This document shows, piece by piece, positions 16,310 through 22,270 of a stretch of DNA of 22,270 bases. The notes below the pieces were generated by a model that did not search any database, was not told the DNA's origin, and saw nothing but the letters and a program-made list of their open reading frames with translations. The position numbers and the translations under genes were made by a program. This DNA comes from Parvularcula sp. (GTDB taxonomy: Bacteria; Pseudomonadota; Alphaproteobacteria; Caulobacterales; Parvularculaceae): assembly GCA_003506635.1 (NCBI GenBank), contig DNZB01000394.1, forward strand, positions 1-22,270. The letters run 5' to 3'. Position 1 is the stretch's first letter. Every line of letters starts with the position of its first letter.

Positions 16310-16378
16310 TCAATACCAAAATACAGAATAATACAAAAACTGTTCAGTTTGCACCATAATGCGAAAAGAAGCTGGCAT
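16310..16378 (-). CDS. Short ORF at the head of gspE, possible leader peptide
   Basis: A 22-codon ORF beginning MPASFRIMVQTEQF and ending in an aromatic-rich segment LYYSVFWY. GAGGAG stands five bases before its ATG, a better ribosome binding site than the one of gspE itself. It ends 25 bases before the gspE start, on the same strand. It may be a leader peptide coupling translation to gspE, or a small membrane-associated protein. I know no family for it; it rests on the ribosome binding site and position only. Confidence 0.35.
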   Translation of the reverse strand: MPASFRIMVQTEQFLYYSVFWY

Positions 16379-16551
16379 CAAATCTCCTCATTGCGGCCGG
16401 ATTTATTCCTGCGAAATCACCGCGCCAATGCGAAATACGGTTCCGGGCGCCGGCGTGACGCACTGGCGCGAATTTCAGCCGCGGCGGGAATTCCCTTTTG
16501 TCAAATCACGATCTACGACGATATGGAATGCATTCCCTTGCGCGAATCCTG

Positions 16552-16860
16552 CTAACGCAGTCTTCGTCCCTGGCGCAGAGTTTCGATATCGCTGCGAATA
16601 TCGCGCGCCGGGGAATGCACGAGCGGAACGCCGATATCTACTTCGTGCGTCAAAATCATCGTTTTCTTGCGGCGAATCATCACGCAATAGCTTTGCCGTC
16701 CGTAATTGTCGCGCAGGAATTCGAAAAGATCGGAAATCGGCGGCACGCCGCTTAACAGGGCGGGCTTTATTCTTTTGCCGTTTACGAGCCAATAGACGTC
16801 CATCCGGTCGTCAGAATTTTGCTCGATCTGCAATTGCAGGAGCTTTTCCTCACGATGCAT
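16552..16860 (-). CDS. Hypothetical protein of 102 residues upstream of the T2SS operon
   Basis: I do not recognise this protein. It is basic and soluble, without signal peptide or membrane helix, and has a mixed composition expected of a folded protein (MDVYWLVNGKRIKPALLSG, SDLFEFLRDNYGRQSYCVMI, then RRKKTMILTHEVDIGVPLVH). A stop codon lies five codons upstream of the ATG at 16860, so the coding part is not cut by the neighbouring IS element, but its ATG is only 20 bases from the IS end and no clear ribosome binding site remains. Its original promoter has probably been displaced by the insertion. It lies 170 bases before the short ORF and gspE on the same strand; a regulatory link to the T2SS is possible but unsupported. 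Confidence 0.5.
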   Translation of the reverse strand: MHREEKLLQLQIEQNSDDRMDVYWLVNGKRIKPALLSGVPPISDLFEFLRDNYGRQSYCVMIRRKKTMILTHEVDIGVPLVHSPARDIRSDIETLRQGRRLR

Positions 16861-16876
16861 CCATGGCTCGAACTAT

Positions 16877-16880
16877 GGCC
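16877..16880. repeat. Possible target-site duplication, left copy (GGCC)
   Basis: Four bases GGCC directly outside the left IS end; the same four bases follow the right end at 18164-18167. Four bases is within the IS3-family range. The palindromic sequence makes this weaker proof than a non-symmetric repeat. Confidence 0.4.
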
Positions 16881-16905
16881 TATCCCCGGTTTTGTGGACG
16901 GTCAG

Positions 16906-17781
16906 TTAAGCTAAAGCCATCTTTTCCTCGAATGCAATCGGGCTGCGATAGCCGATGGTTGAGTGATGGCGATTCGGATTGTAGAAACGCTCGATGTAAT
17001 CGAACGCAACTGAATTTGCGTCATCGCGCGTTCGATAGGTTTTTCGGGACACGCGCTCGGTCTTCAGCGAGGAGAAGAAGCTCTCTATCGCCGCGTTGTC
17101 CCAGCAATTTACCGACCGGCTCATGGAGCAATCGACGCCGTGATCGACGAGCAGGCGCTGAAACGCTTCGCTCGTATACTGACTTCCCTGGTCGGAATGA
17201 TGGAGCCGCGCGTCCGGCCCGCCGCGCCGCCACAGCGCCATCGTGAGCGCGTCAGTAACGAGCTGCGCCGTCATGGAGGCGCTCATCGACCAGCCGACAA
17301 TCCGCCGGGTGAAGGGATCGAGGACGACGGCGACATAGAGCCAACCCTCCGCCGTCCAGACGTAAGTGAAATCCGCGACCCAGCGCCGGTTGGGGCCCTG
17401 CGCCTCGACCTGGCGGTCGAGGGTGTTGTCAGCGATGATTGAGCGCTCGCCAGCGTCGTTCGGCAGGCGCCGCCGTCGCGTCGGGCCCTGAAAACGTGAG
17501 CGCGCATCAGCCGCTCGACGCGATGCAGGCCGCAGGAAAATCCCTCGGCCAGCACGTCATGCCAGACGCGCCGTGCGCCGTAGGTTCGATCGCTGCGCTC
17601 GAAGCTGTCCCGAACGATCTTGCCGAGAATAACGTCGCTTCTCGTGCGCGCGCTTTGCGGCCGGTTGAGCCAGGCGGAGAATCCGCTCCGCGAAACACCG
17701 AGCGCTTCGCACATCCATGTCAGCGGCTGTTAAACGCATGCGTTCAACCCCTCGCTGCTTCGCGATGAAGGCGAACTTCAT
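16906..17781 (-). pseudogene. IS3-family transposase OrfB, frameshifted
   Basis: Reading from the ATG at 17781 (MKFAFIAKQRGVERM), the frame shifts near 17720 to reach WMCEALGVSRSGFSAWLNRP and shifts again near 17480, after LMRAHVFRAR, to return to the original frame for the catalytic core. All three DDE residues are visible: D in WVADFTYVWT, D in HHSDQGSQYTS, E in AIESFFSSLKTE. The C-terminus (FYNPNRHHSTIGYRSPIAFE) is complete. With two frameshifts the full-length transposase cannot be made. Confidence 0.88.
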
Positions 17782-18107
17782 GCGGTCGGCGATGTGCTTG
17801 AACCGATGGCACGCGCGCCTCCATCCTTCGCGACGTAGGCCGCGGCCTTTTTTAGAATGTCGCGCTCGGCCTTGAGCTTGGTCACCTCGCGCCGCAGCCG
17901 GTCGATCTCAAGCTGCTCGGGCGTCATCCGCCCGTGGCCGGGTCAAGCATGCACCGTATCGGCCTCGTACGCCTTCAACCACAGCCGCGACAGATTCGGA
18001 TGAACGCCAAGGTCCCGCGATGCTTGCGCCGTCGTCACCCCGCGCTCCCAAATAAGCCTTACAGCCTCCCGCTTGAACTACTCGCTGTGCGTCCGTCGTC
18101 TTCCCAT
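17778..18107 (-). pseudogene. IS3-family transposase OrfA with two in-frame stops
   Basis: From the ATG at 18107 the frame encodes the familiar OrfA start GRRRTHSE, then TAG (18080-18078) where the family has a glutamate, then FKREAVRLIWERGVTTAQAS and a helix-turn-helix (RDLGVHPNLSRLWLKAYEAD). A second stop, TGA (17945-17943), falls where relatives read HAFPGHG. The leucine-rich end (QLEIDRLRREVTKLKAERDI, then LKKAAAYVAKD) and the AAAAAAG slippery run are intact. The gene is dead. Confidence 0.85.
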
Positions 18108-18267
18108 GATAGCCTCCAGTTCGATTGAAACACCTTTTTTCGGGGTCCTTTAAATCGGGGACAGGCCAAGCCTATTCCTTGATTGATGCAACGTTGGCGG
18201 CCTGTCGCCGGCGCCCTTCGGCGGATGCTTACGTAGCTTCGCGAGGAATTTGTGGAGTGTGGCGCCG

Positions 18268-19680
18268 ATGGCGGCAGTTCATTCGATTGAGGGGCTAATC
18301 AAATGGGTGCGCCGCGACGATTGGGCGGGCGCGTTTGATGCTGTCTTCCAGCGCCATGTCGGCGAGGCCTGCCGTAGCGCTGGCATCGAACTCGATGAAT
18401 TGGCCGATATCATCGGCGATCATGGTGTTTCGAATCTCTGGGGCTGCGCGTTCGAGGACTTCGTGTCTTCCGCTCCCGACGAGCGAAACGTCGCCGACGA
18501 CTACCTGAAACGTCGCGGCTGGAATGAAAGCGCCGGAACGCGCGCCTATGTCGAAGCGCTGCGGCGTTCGACGATGAGCTTTTATGAAGTGAGCGGCATC
18601 GTCGTCGGCGAGAGCTTTCTGGCCCGCGACTTGATCCGCGGCGGCGAACCCATTCGCGTGTTCGAGCGCTCCGCGACGCGCAGCCTAAAACAATGGGACC
18701 GGATTGCGGCGCGGATCGTGACTGTCCTCGGCAAAACTCAGATCACCGGGGCGGTGCTGGCGTTCGATCATCGCCTTGCGGATGAGGCGTTGGCGTCGAT
18801 CGAACGGCTTCGCAAGAAAGCGCGGGCAGCAGCCATCAAGCGTGCGCGCTTGCTCGGCGAGCCTACCGATCAGGACGCGCTGGCATCCAAGGCAACCCCA
18901 GATCAGGTGCTGGTCGGAGCCGCCTCCCTCTTCAGCACCCTTTGGCTTGATGACGTGCTTCGCCGCGCCCTTAATCCGTCGTTGCCGGAGATGCAGAATT
19001 CCGATTGCGAACCCCTCGAATTCGTTACGTTGCATTTTCCGCTTCAGTCGAAGACGAAGTTGCCCGCGATCCGATCGGCGCTCGACGCGCTGCCGACTCT
19101 GCGAAAAGAAAGCGACAGCTTTTGGAACTGGCTGGATCCGGGAAAGAAGGCCCGCAAGGCGTCGGCGCGAAACGCCGCGACCGCGCAAACCTTCAGCACC
19201 TCCATGGACGACGGCGCGATCGTTCTCGGCAATGTGGAGATCAGCGCCAAGGCGGTGACCCTGTCGGTCAACTCAGCACGCCGAGCTGATCGCGGCCGGG
19301 CGATGCTTGAGCCAGTCCTCGCGGGCCTGGTTCGGGCGCCTTTGATCGAGAGGCAGACGGTCGAGCAGATGATGTCGGCGCCGCCGGGGCGGACGGCCAG
19401 GAACGCCGAGCCGCCGCCTTTGCCGCCTGACGAGATGAAGCGCGTCGTGCACCGACGGCTGACGGACCATTACCGACGCACACTGGATGAACCGATACCC
19501 GCGCTCGGCAACCGCTCGCCGCGCCAAGCGGCCAAGACAGCCAAAGGCCGAGAGAAAGTGATCGCTTGGCTGAAGATGCTGGAGAACAGCTCCGGACCGC
19601 AGGATCCCGACGATCCCATCGCGAGCTACGACTTCAGCTGGATGTGGGATGAACTCGGAGCCTCGGAACACAGGCGGTGA
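18268..19680 (+). CDS. Conserved hypothetical protein, C-terminus like Xre/MbcA/ParS toxin-binding domains
   Basis: 470 residues from the ATG at 18268 (GGAG ten bases before); a TTG at 18250 in the same frame is an alternative. It has no signal peptide or membrane helix. I recognise the overall pattern as a conserved alphaproteobacterial protein family of unknown function: VGESFLARDLIRGGEPIRV with ERSATRSLKQWDRIAARIV near residues 115-155, SFWNWLDPG near 280, DDGAIVLGNVEISAKAVTLS VNSARRADRGRAMLEP near 310-345, and the tail YDFSWMWDELG. Residues about 415-445 (LDEPIPALGNRSPRQAAKTA, then KGREKVIAWLKMLEN) resemble the short C-terminal domain that binds toxins in Xre/MbcA/ParS antitoxins. No helix-turn-helix or toxin partner is adjacent, so an antitoxin role is not implied. 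It starts 104 bases after the dead IS. Confidence 0.75.
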   Translation: MAAVHSIEGLIKWVRRDDWAGAFDAVFQRHVGEACRSAGIELDELADIIGDHGVSNLWGCAFEDFVSSAPDERNVADDYLKRRGWNESAGTRAYVEALRRSTMSFYEVSGIVVGESFLARDLIRGGEPIRVFERSATRSLKQWDRIAARIVTVLGKTQITGAVLAFDHRLADEALASIERLRKKARAAAIKRARLLGEPTDQDALASKATPDQVLVGAASLFSTLWLDDVLRRALNPSLPEMQNSDCEPLEFVTLHFPLQSKTKLPAIRSALDALPTLRKESDSFWNWLDPGKKARKASARNAATAQTFSTSMDDGAIVLGNVEISAKAVTLSVNSARRADRGRAMLEPVLAGLVRAPLIERQTVEQMMSAPPGRTARNAEPPPLPPDEMKRVVHRRLTDHYRRTLDEPIPALGNRSPRQAAKTAKGREKVIAWLKMLENSSGPQDPDDPIASYDFSWMWDELGASEHRR

Positions 19681-19749
19681 TTGGGGGGGCGGCCGAGGGT
19701 AATCGCACTATCCGAAGTCGGGCTCCGCTTGAGTCTTCTCCGTAGAAAG

Positions 19750-19766
19750 TCATACCTAAGGTATGA
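19750..19766. promoter_or_regulatory. Perfect 8-bp inverted repeat, operator-like
   Basis: TCATACCTAAGGTATGA: two perfect 8-base arms around a single A. Size and symmetry fit a binding site for a dimeric regulator. There is no T-run, so it is not an intrinsic terminator. It lies 70 bases after the conserved hypothetical gene and over 300 bases before the antitoxin gene; which gene it would control is unknown. Confidence 0.4.
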
Positions 19767-20022
19767 GTTTCTGCCTGAATTTCTCACCGAGAGTTCGGCG
19801 CGAGGGTTATCTAATCCATTCCTCAGGATCGGGCGTCTGGTGCGGCGCGGGAAAGGAGACGGTGACGTTTTCGGGTAGGATTGCAGCCTTACCTCCGCAT
19901 TGAGCGGGCTTATTGCCGACGCCTTCACCGACGCTTCGGTCGCAACCTGCGCCGACGGTACGCCTATCCGCTAACCGCTGATTTTATTCCTATTTTCCAA
20001 TACCTCAACGCTGCCGCGGTAG

Positions 20023-20051
20023 TTGATGAAAACGGTTGCAATGTTTGCAAT
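20023..20051 (+). promoter_or_regulatory. Candidate promoter of the antitoxin-toxin operon
   Basis: TTGATG (20023-20028), 17 bases, then TGCAAT (20046-20051): four of six matches at each box. TTGCAAT is repeated directly at 20036-20042 and 20045-20051, overlapping the -10 box, which could be where the antitoxin or its complex binds for autoregulation. The antitoxin ATG follows 33 bases later. Confidence 0.35.
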
Positions 20052-20084
20052 CTTGTGGCATCCTTCGTGGTCAAGGAGCAAGGC

Positions 20085-20363
20085 ATGGACACCACGACCG
20101 AAAAGCGGCGCCCACAGATCGTCGCCGACTATTCGACCACCGACCTTTCCAACCGGATCGGCGATGTTTGGGCCGCGGCGGAGAAGGGGCCGGTTGGCAT
20201 TCAGCGCAACAGGAGGACCCGATACGTTCTCATGGCTGTCGATGACTTCGACCGCCTTGTCGAAAACGGCGACCCGCAGCGCGCCTATGCGATGGATGAG
20301 CTTTCGGATGACTTACGCAGCGTCCTGAATGCGGCGATCGACGCCGAACTCGCCAAGAGATGA
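20085..20363 (+). CDS. Phd/YefM-type antitoxin
   Basis: 92 residues. The ATG at 20085 has AAGGAG six bases upstream; the frame is open further back but the family begins here. The central pattern YSTTDLSNRIGDVWAAAEKG followed by PVGIQRNRRTRYVLMAVDDF is the Phd/YefM DNA-binding and dimerisation fold (relatives read TELRNRTGDVLEAAxxGPVxITRHGRPRYVLM). The acidic C-terminal part (MDELSDDLRSVLNAAIDAEL) would be the toxin-neutralising segment. It precedes the toxin gene by three bases, the normal order for type II systems, where the antitoxin also represses the operon. Confidence 0.85.
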   Translation: MDTTTEKRRPQIVADYSTTDLSNRIGDVWAAAEKGPVGIQRNRRTRYVLMAVDDFDRLVENGDPQRAYAMDELSDDLRSVLNAAIDAELAKR

Positions 20364-20366
20364 GCC

Positions 20367-20795
20367 GTGGGCGATCGGAAAAAGTCGCCCTATCCGGAAA
20401 TCGTCGGCGGGTCCATCATCCTTTACGATTACCTGTGGCGGTGGCAGCAGGAGCGCGGCGAGGAAGCCGGACGCAAGACGCGCGAGAGCGTCGTCGCCAT
20501 CCGCACTGCGGTTGACGGCCGCGATACGATATTTGTGCTGCCGATTACTTCGCGTGAGCCGGATGCTGATCGCAGGGCGTTCGAGCTTCCGGAAATCGAA
20601 GTCCGGCGCATTCGCCGCGGCCAGGTCCAGCGTCTGTGGGTGATCATCGACGAACTCAACACCGATGAAGTTGCGCGTTCCTTCGTGCTTGAGCCGGGCT
20701 GCAAGGTCGGAGATCTGTCGCGGCCGGTCTATGAAGCGCTGCTTGCAAAATTGAGAGCCGTTCCGGTCGTCAGGCGCATCGACCGCGCAGAATGA
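20367..20795 (+). CDS. PemK/MazF-like toxin (putative endoribonuclease)
   Basis: 142 residues, GTG start three bases after the antitoxin stop. The sequence fits the alphaproteobacterial PemK/MazF-like group: GSIILYDYLWRWQQERGEEA near the start, a beta strand with TIFVLPITSREPDADRRAFE, LPEIEVRR, and LWVIIDELNTDEV, where relatives read VxLPITHSPP and SWVxxxExN. Such proteins cut RNA and stop growth unless bound by the antitoxin. Classical MazF catalytic residues cannot be assigned with certainty from sequence alone. Pairing with a Phd-type rather than a MazE-type antitoxin is a known kind of partner mixing. Confidence 0.7.
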   Translation: MGDRKKSPYPEIVGGSIILYDYLWRWQQERGEEAGRKTRESVVAIRTAVDGRDTIFVLPITSREPDADRRAFELPEIEVRRIRRGQVQRLWVIIDELNTDEVARSFVLEPGCKVGDLSRPVYEALLAKLRAVPVVRRIDRAE

Positions 20796-20897
20796 CGATG
20801 CGAACGGCGGTACGCTGTCAACGCGCTCCACCTCCATAAAAATTCGGTGCGAGCGACCCAGGTCGTAACATGTCGATTTTTATGCCTCTTTTGTACA

Positions 20898-20927
20898 TAT
20901 AATCTTGACCTGTCGAGGGCCTCGACA
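20898..20927 (+). promoter_or_regulatory. Consensus -10 box with palindromic operator before fic
   Basis: A perfect -10 hexamer TATAAT (20898-20903) is followed seven bases later by TGTCGAGGGCCTCGACA (20911-20927), a perfect 8-base inverted repeat around one G. A transcription start from this box would fall at the edge of the palindrome, the classical place for a repressor. TGTCGA also occurs at 20871-20876. The -35 region is poor (GATTTT at 17 bases), so an activator or weak promoter is possible. An alternative -35, TTGACC (20905-20910), has no good -10 partner. Confidence 0.5.
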
Positions 20928-20972
20928 TAAGCCTCAGATAAGTCGAACAAACCAAAAAAAATCAACGGATCA

Positions 20973-22049
20973 AGGTTCTCGGCCGGCCGCCCCTATGCCG
21001 ACCTGGCGCCGCTGCCGCCCGCCCAGAATATCGAAACGAGGCGAGTTCTTAAGGCTTGCATCGAGGCGCGGGCGGCGCTGGCGGAACTCAAGGTCGCCGG
21101 CGACCTCATTCCGAACCAGACGGTGCTGATCAATTCGATCCCGCTTCTCGAAGCCCAGGCAAGCTCGGAGATCGAGAACATCGTCACCACGACCGATCGC
21201 CTTTTCCAGTTCGCTGCCGACAGCCAAGGGAATGCCGACCCGGCGACGAAGGAGGCGCTCCGTTACCGGACGGCTCTCTTTGACGGGGGCCAATCGCTGA
21301 AGCATCGCCCGCTGTCGACGAAGACCGCCGCCGAGATTTGCTCGACGATCAAGGGCGCCGAAATAGACATCCGCTCAACGCCCGGCACGGCGCTCCTCAA
21401 CGAGGCGGCGAGAAAAATAGTCTACACGCCGCCGGAAGGCGAAGCGCTCTTGCGGGGTCTCCTTGCCAATTGGGAGGGCTACATTCACGCAGGGACGGAT
21501 ATCGATTCTATCATTCGGATGGCCGTGTCGCACTATCAGTTTGAAGCCATCCATCCCTTTACGGACGGAAATGGCCGGACGGGACGAATCCTGAATCTCC
21601 TTCTCCTCATTTAGCAGGCCTTGCTGACGACGCCGATCCTTTATCTCAGTCGGCACATCACCGCCAACAAAGGAGACTATTACAAACTCCTGCTCAACGT
21701 GACGAAGAAAGCCGCCTGGGAGCCGTGGATCGTCTTCATGCTGAACGCCATCGCTGCGACCTCGAAATCGACGACCGAAAAGATTGGATCCATTCAAAAA
21801 TTGATTGACGAGACAGCGCAGAAAATAAAGGCCAAAGCGCCCGGCGTGTACTCACGCGAACTCGCCGAGCTCATCTTCACCCAGCCCTATTGCCGCATCG
21901 GAAATCTCGTCGACGCGGGCATTGCGAAGCGCCAGACCGCCTCCGCATATTTGAAGGCGCTCGTCGATGTCGGCGTGCTTGAGGAGCGGAAGGAAGGTCG
22001 CGAAAAGCTCTTTATCAACCCGGCTTTTCTATCTCTGCTAAAGGAATAG
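20973..22049 (+). pseudogene. Fic-family AMP-transferase, disrupted (no start codon, amber stop)
   Basis: Fic enzymes transfer AMP to hydroxyl side chains of target proteins. Family similarity begins at about 20973 with [16 protein letters not shown] and runs through [20 protein letters not shown] and SSEIEN, which fits the inhibitory (S/T)xxxE(G/N) motif of class II Fic proteins with N-terminal self-inhibition, to the complete active-site motif [12 protein letters not shown]. At 21612-21614 the frame has TAG where relatives have a glutamate (LLLLI-stop-QALLTTPILYLSRHI); the rest, including a C-terminal winged-helix-like part (residues encoded from about 21850 to 22049), continues in the same frame. 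Upstream, no ATG, GTG or TTG in this frame precedes codon GTG at 21120, which lies inside the conserved N-terminus. An eight-A run (20954-20961) lies where the start would be expected and may have gained or lost a base. If translated, the first part alone would keep both key motifs. Confidence 0.82.
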
Positions 22050-22270
22050 CGCTTCCCAGTTTCGACGGCGCGTCGCTCCGAAGTGATCTTCGAGCTGTCG
22101 GCGAACATGCGTAAATCCGTTTGACGCGGCTGACACAAACTTCCGAATCTCAATTGTCGACAGGCAAATTTCCTGGAAGCGGCCGATGCCGCGAGACGTG
22201 GGGGATTCAGCCTTTCACCCTCACCGAGTGAGAGCGTGGGCGATTGGTCCGTGGTAGAGTAGGGATGAAG

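Larger units (their letters stand above)
16881..18163 (-). mobile_element. Decayed IS3-family insertion sequence (second copy)
   Basis: A complete but inactive element of 1283 bp. Its ends are imperfect inverted repeats: TATCCCCGGTTTTGTGGAC at the left (16881-16899) against TGTCCCCGATTTAAAGGAC at the right (minus strand, 18163-18145), 14 of 19 matching. GGCC occurs directly outside both ends (16877-16880 and 18164-18167), fitting a 4-bp target duplication, although GGCC is a palindrome and could also be an extension of the repeats. Inside are orfA and orfB on the minus strand, with the usual orfA/orfB overlap (ATGA at 17781) and an AAAAAAG slippery site (17853-17847) for programmed -1 frameshifting. 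Both genes carry disabling lesions. Confidence 0.85.
19681..20084. other. Intergenic region with one strong palindrome and no supported gene
   Basis: The 404 bases between the conserved hypothetical gene and the antitoxin hold only short open frames without ribosome binding sites on either strand. The one clear signal is a 17-base palindrome at 19750-19766. The last 60 bases carry the probable antitoxin promoter. The peptides that can be read here resemble nothing I know; the stretch may be remains of a lost gene. Confidence 0.5.

Noticed and set aside
16476..16504. Perfect TTGACA on the minus strand upstream of the short ORF and gspE
   Set aside because: No acceptable -10 box at 16-18 bases (CGGCTG at 17), so I do not call a promoter; the GGGAATTCCC palindrome beside it is too short to interpret.
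16359..17246. Open frame of 295 codons on the plus strand
   Set aside because: It crosses the IS boundary and runs opposite the 102-residue gene and the transposase remnant; no ribosome site and no motif.
19681..19878. 65-codon frame starting next to the stop of the conserved hypothetical gene
   Set aside because: TTG start without ribosome binding site, arginine/leucine-rich random composition, and it runs through the palindrome at 19750-19766.
22050..22270. Right-hand end, with a small inverted repeat CTCACCGAGTGAG at 22220-22232
   Set aside because: Arms of only five bases, no T-run, and no gene or known element nearby; too weak to report as a site.
1..22270. CRISPR arrays, tRNA or rRNA genes
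   Set aside because: No regularly spaced repeats and no sequence resembling tRNA or rRNA were seen on either strand.

Overview
The window reads as chromosome of a GC-rich alphaproteobacterium. A Rhizobiales relative such as the Methylocystaceae or Beijerinckiaceae is my best guess, from the style of the secretion operon, the insertion sequences and the toxin-antitoxin proteins; no rRNA or other taxonomic marker is present. Nearly all of the left three quarters is coded on the minus strand, and the right quarter on the plus strand.

Layout: (1) 86-580, the remnant of an IS3-family element (orfA intact, orfB cut short). (2) 790-6275, a minus-strand cassette read from right to left: a secreted Calx-beta protein, a 1.4 kb-residue secreted RHS/YD-repeat protein with a distinct 219-residue C-terminal tail, and a tiny two-helix membrane protein that starts at the end of the RHS gene. 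(3) 6587-16284, a compact type II secretion operon in the order gspE-F-G-H-I-J-L-M-C-D-K, with most genes overlapping their neighbours by 4-20 bases; no prepilin peptidase (gspO) lies in the window. A 22-codon ORF with a very good ribosome binding site sits directly before gspE, and a 102-residue unknown protein lies further upstream. (4) 16881-18163, a second, decayed IS3-family element with recognisable ends and a possible 4-bp target duplication. (5) 18268-22049, a plus-strand accessory block: a conserved hypothetical protein of 470 residues, a Phd-type antitoxin with a PemK/MazF-like toxin, and a Fic AMP-transferase gene broken by an in-frame amber codon and lacking a start codon.

How the parts may work together: the T2SS operon supplies the inner-membrane platform, ATPase, pseudopilins and outer-membrane secretin. 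The neighbouring Calx-beta and RHS proteins both carry Sec signal peptides, so they would be delivered to the periplasm, where T2SS substrates are picked up. That they are T2SS cargo is inference from proximity and signal peptides. The RHS tail plus the small membrane protein has the layout of a polymorphic toxin with its immunity protein, but neither is a domain I recognise. The right-hand block looks like a mobile, partly eroded stress/toxin region delimited by the dead IS element.

The most interesting points are the T2SS-linked RHS/Calx-beta cassette with its unrecognised tail and small partner, the 22-codon ORF at the head of gspE, and the fic gene with intact Fic and inhibitory motifs but a lost start and an amber stop. 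The 220 bases at the far right end hold no gene I can support.
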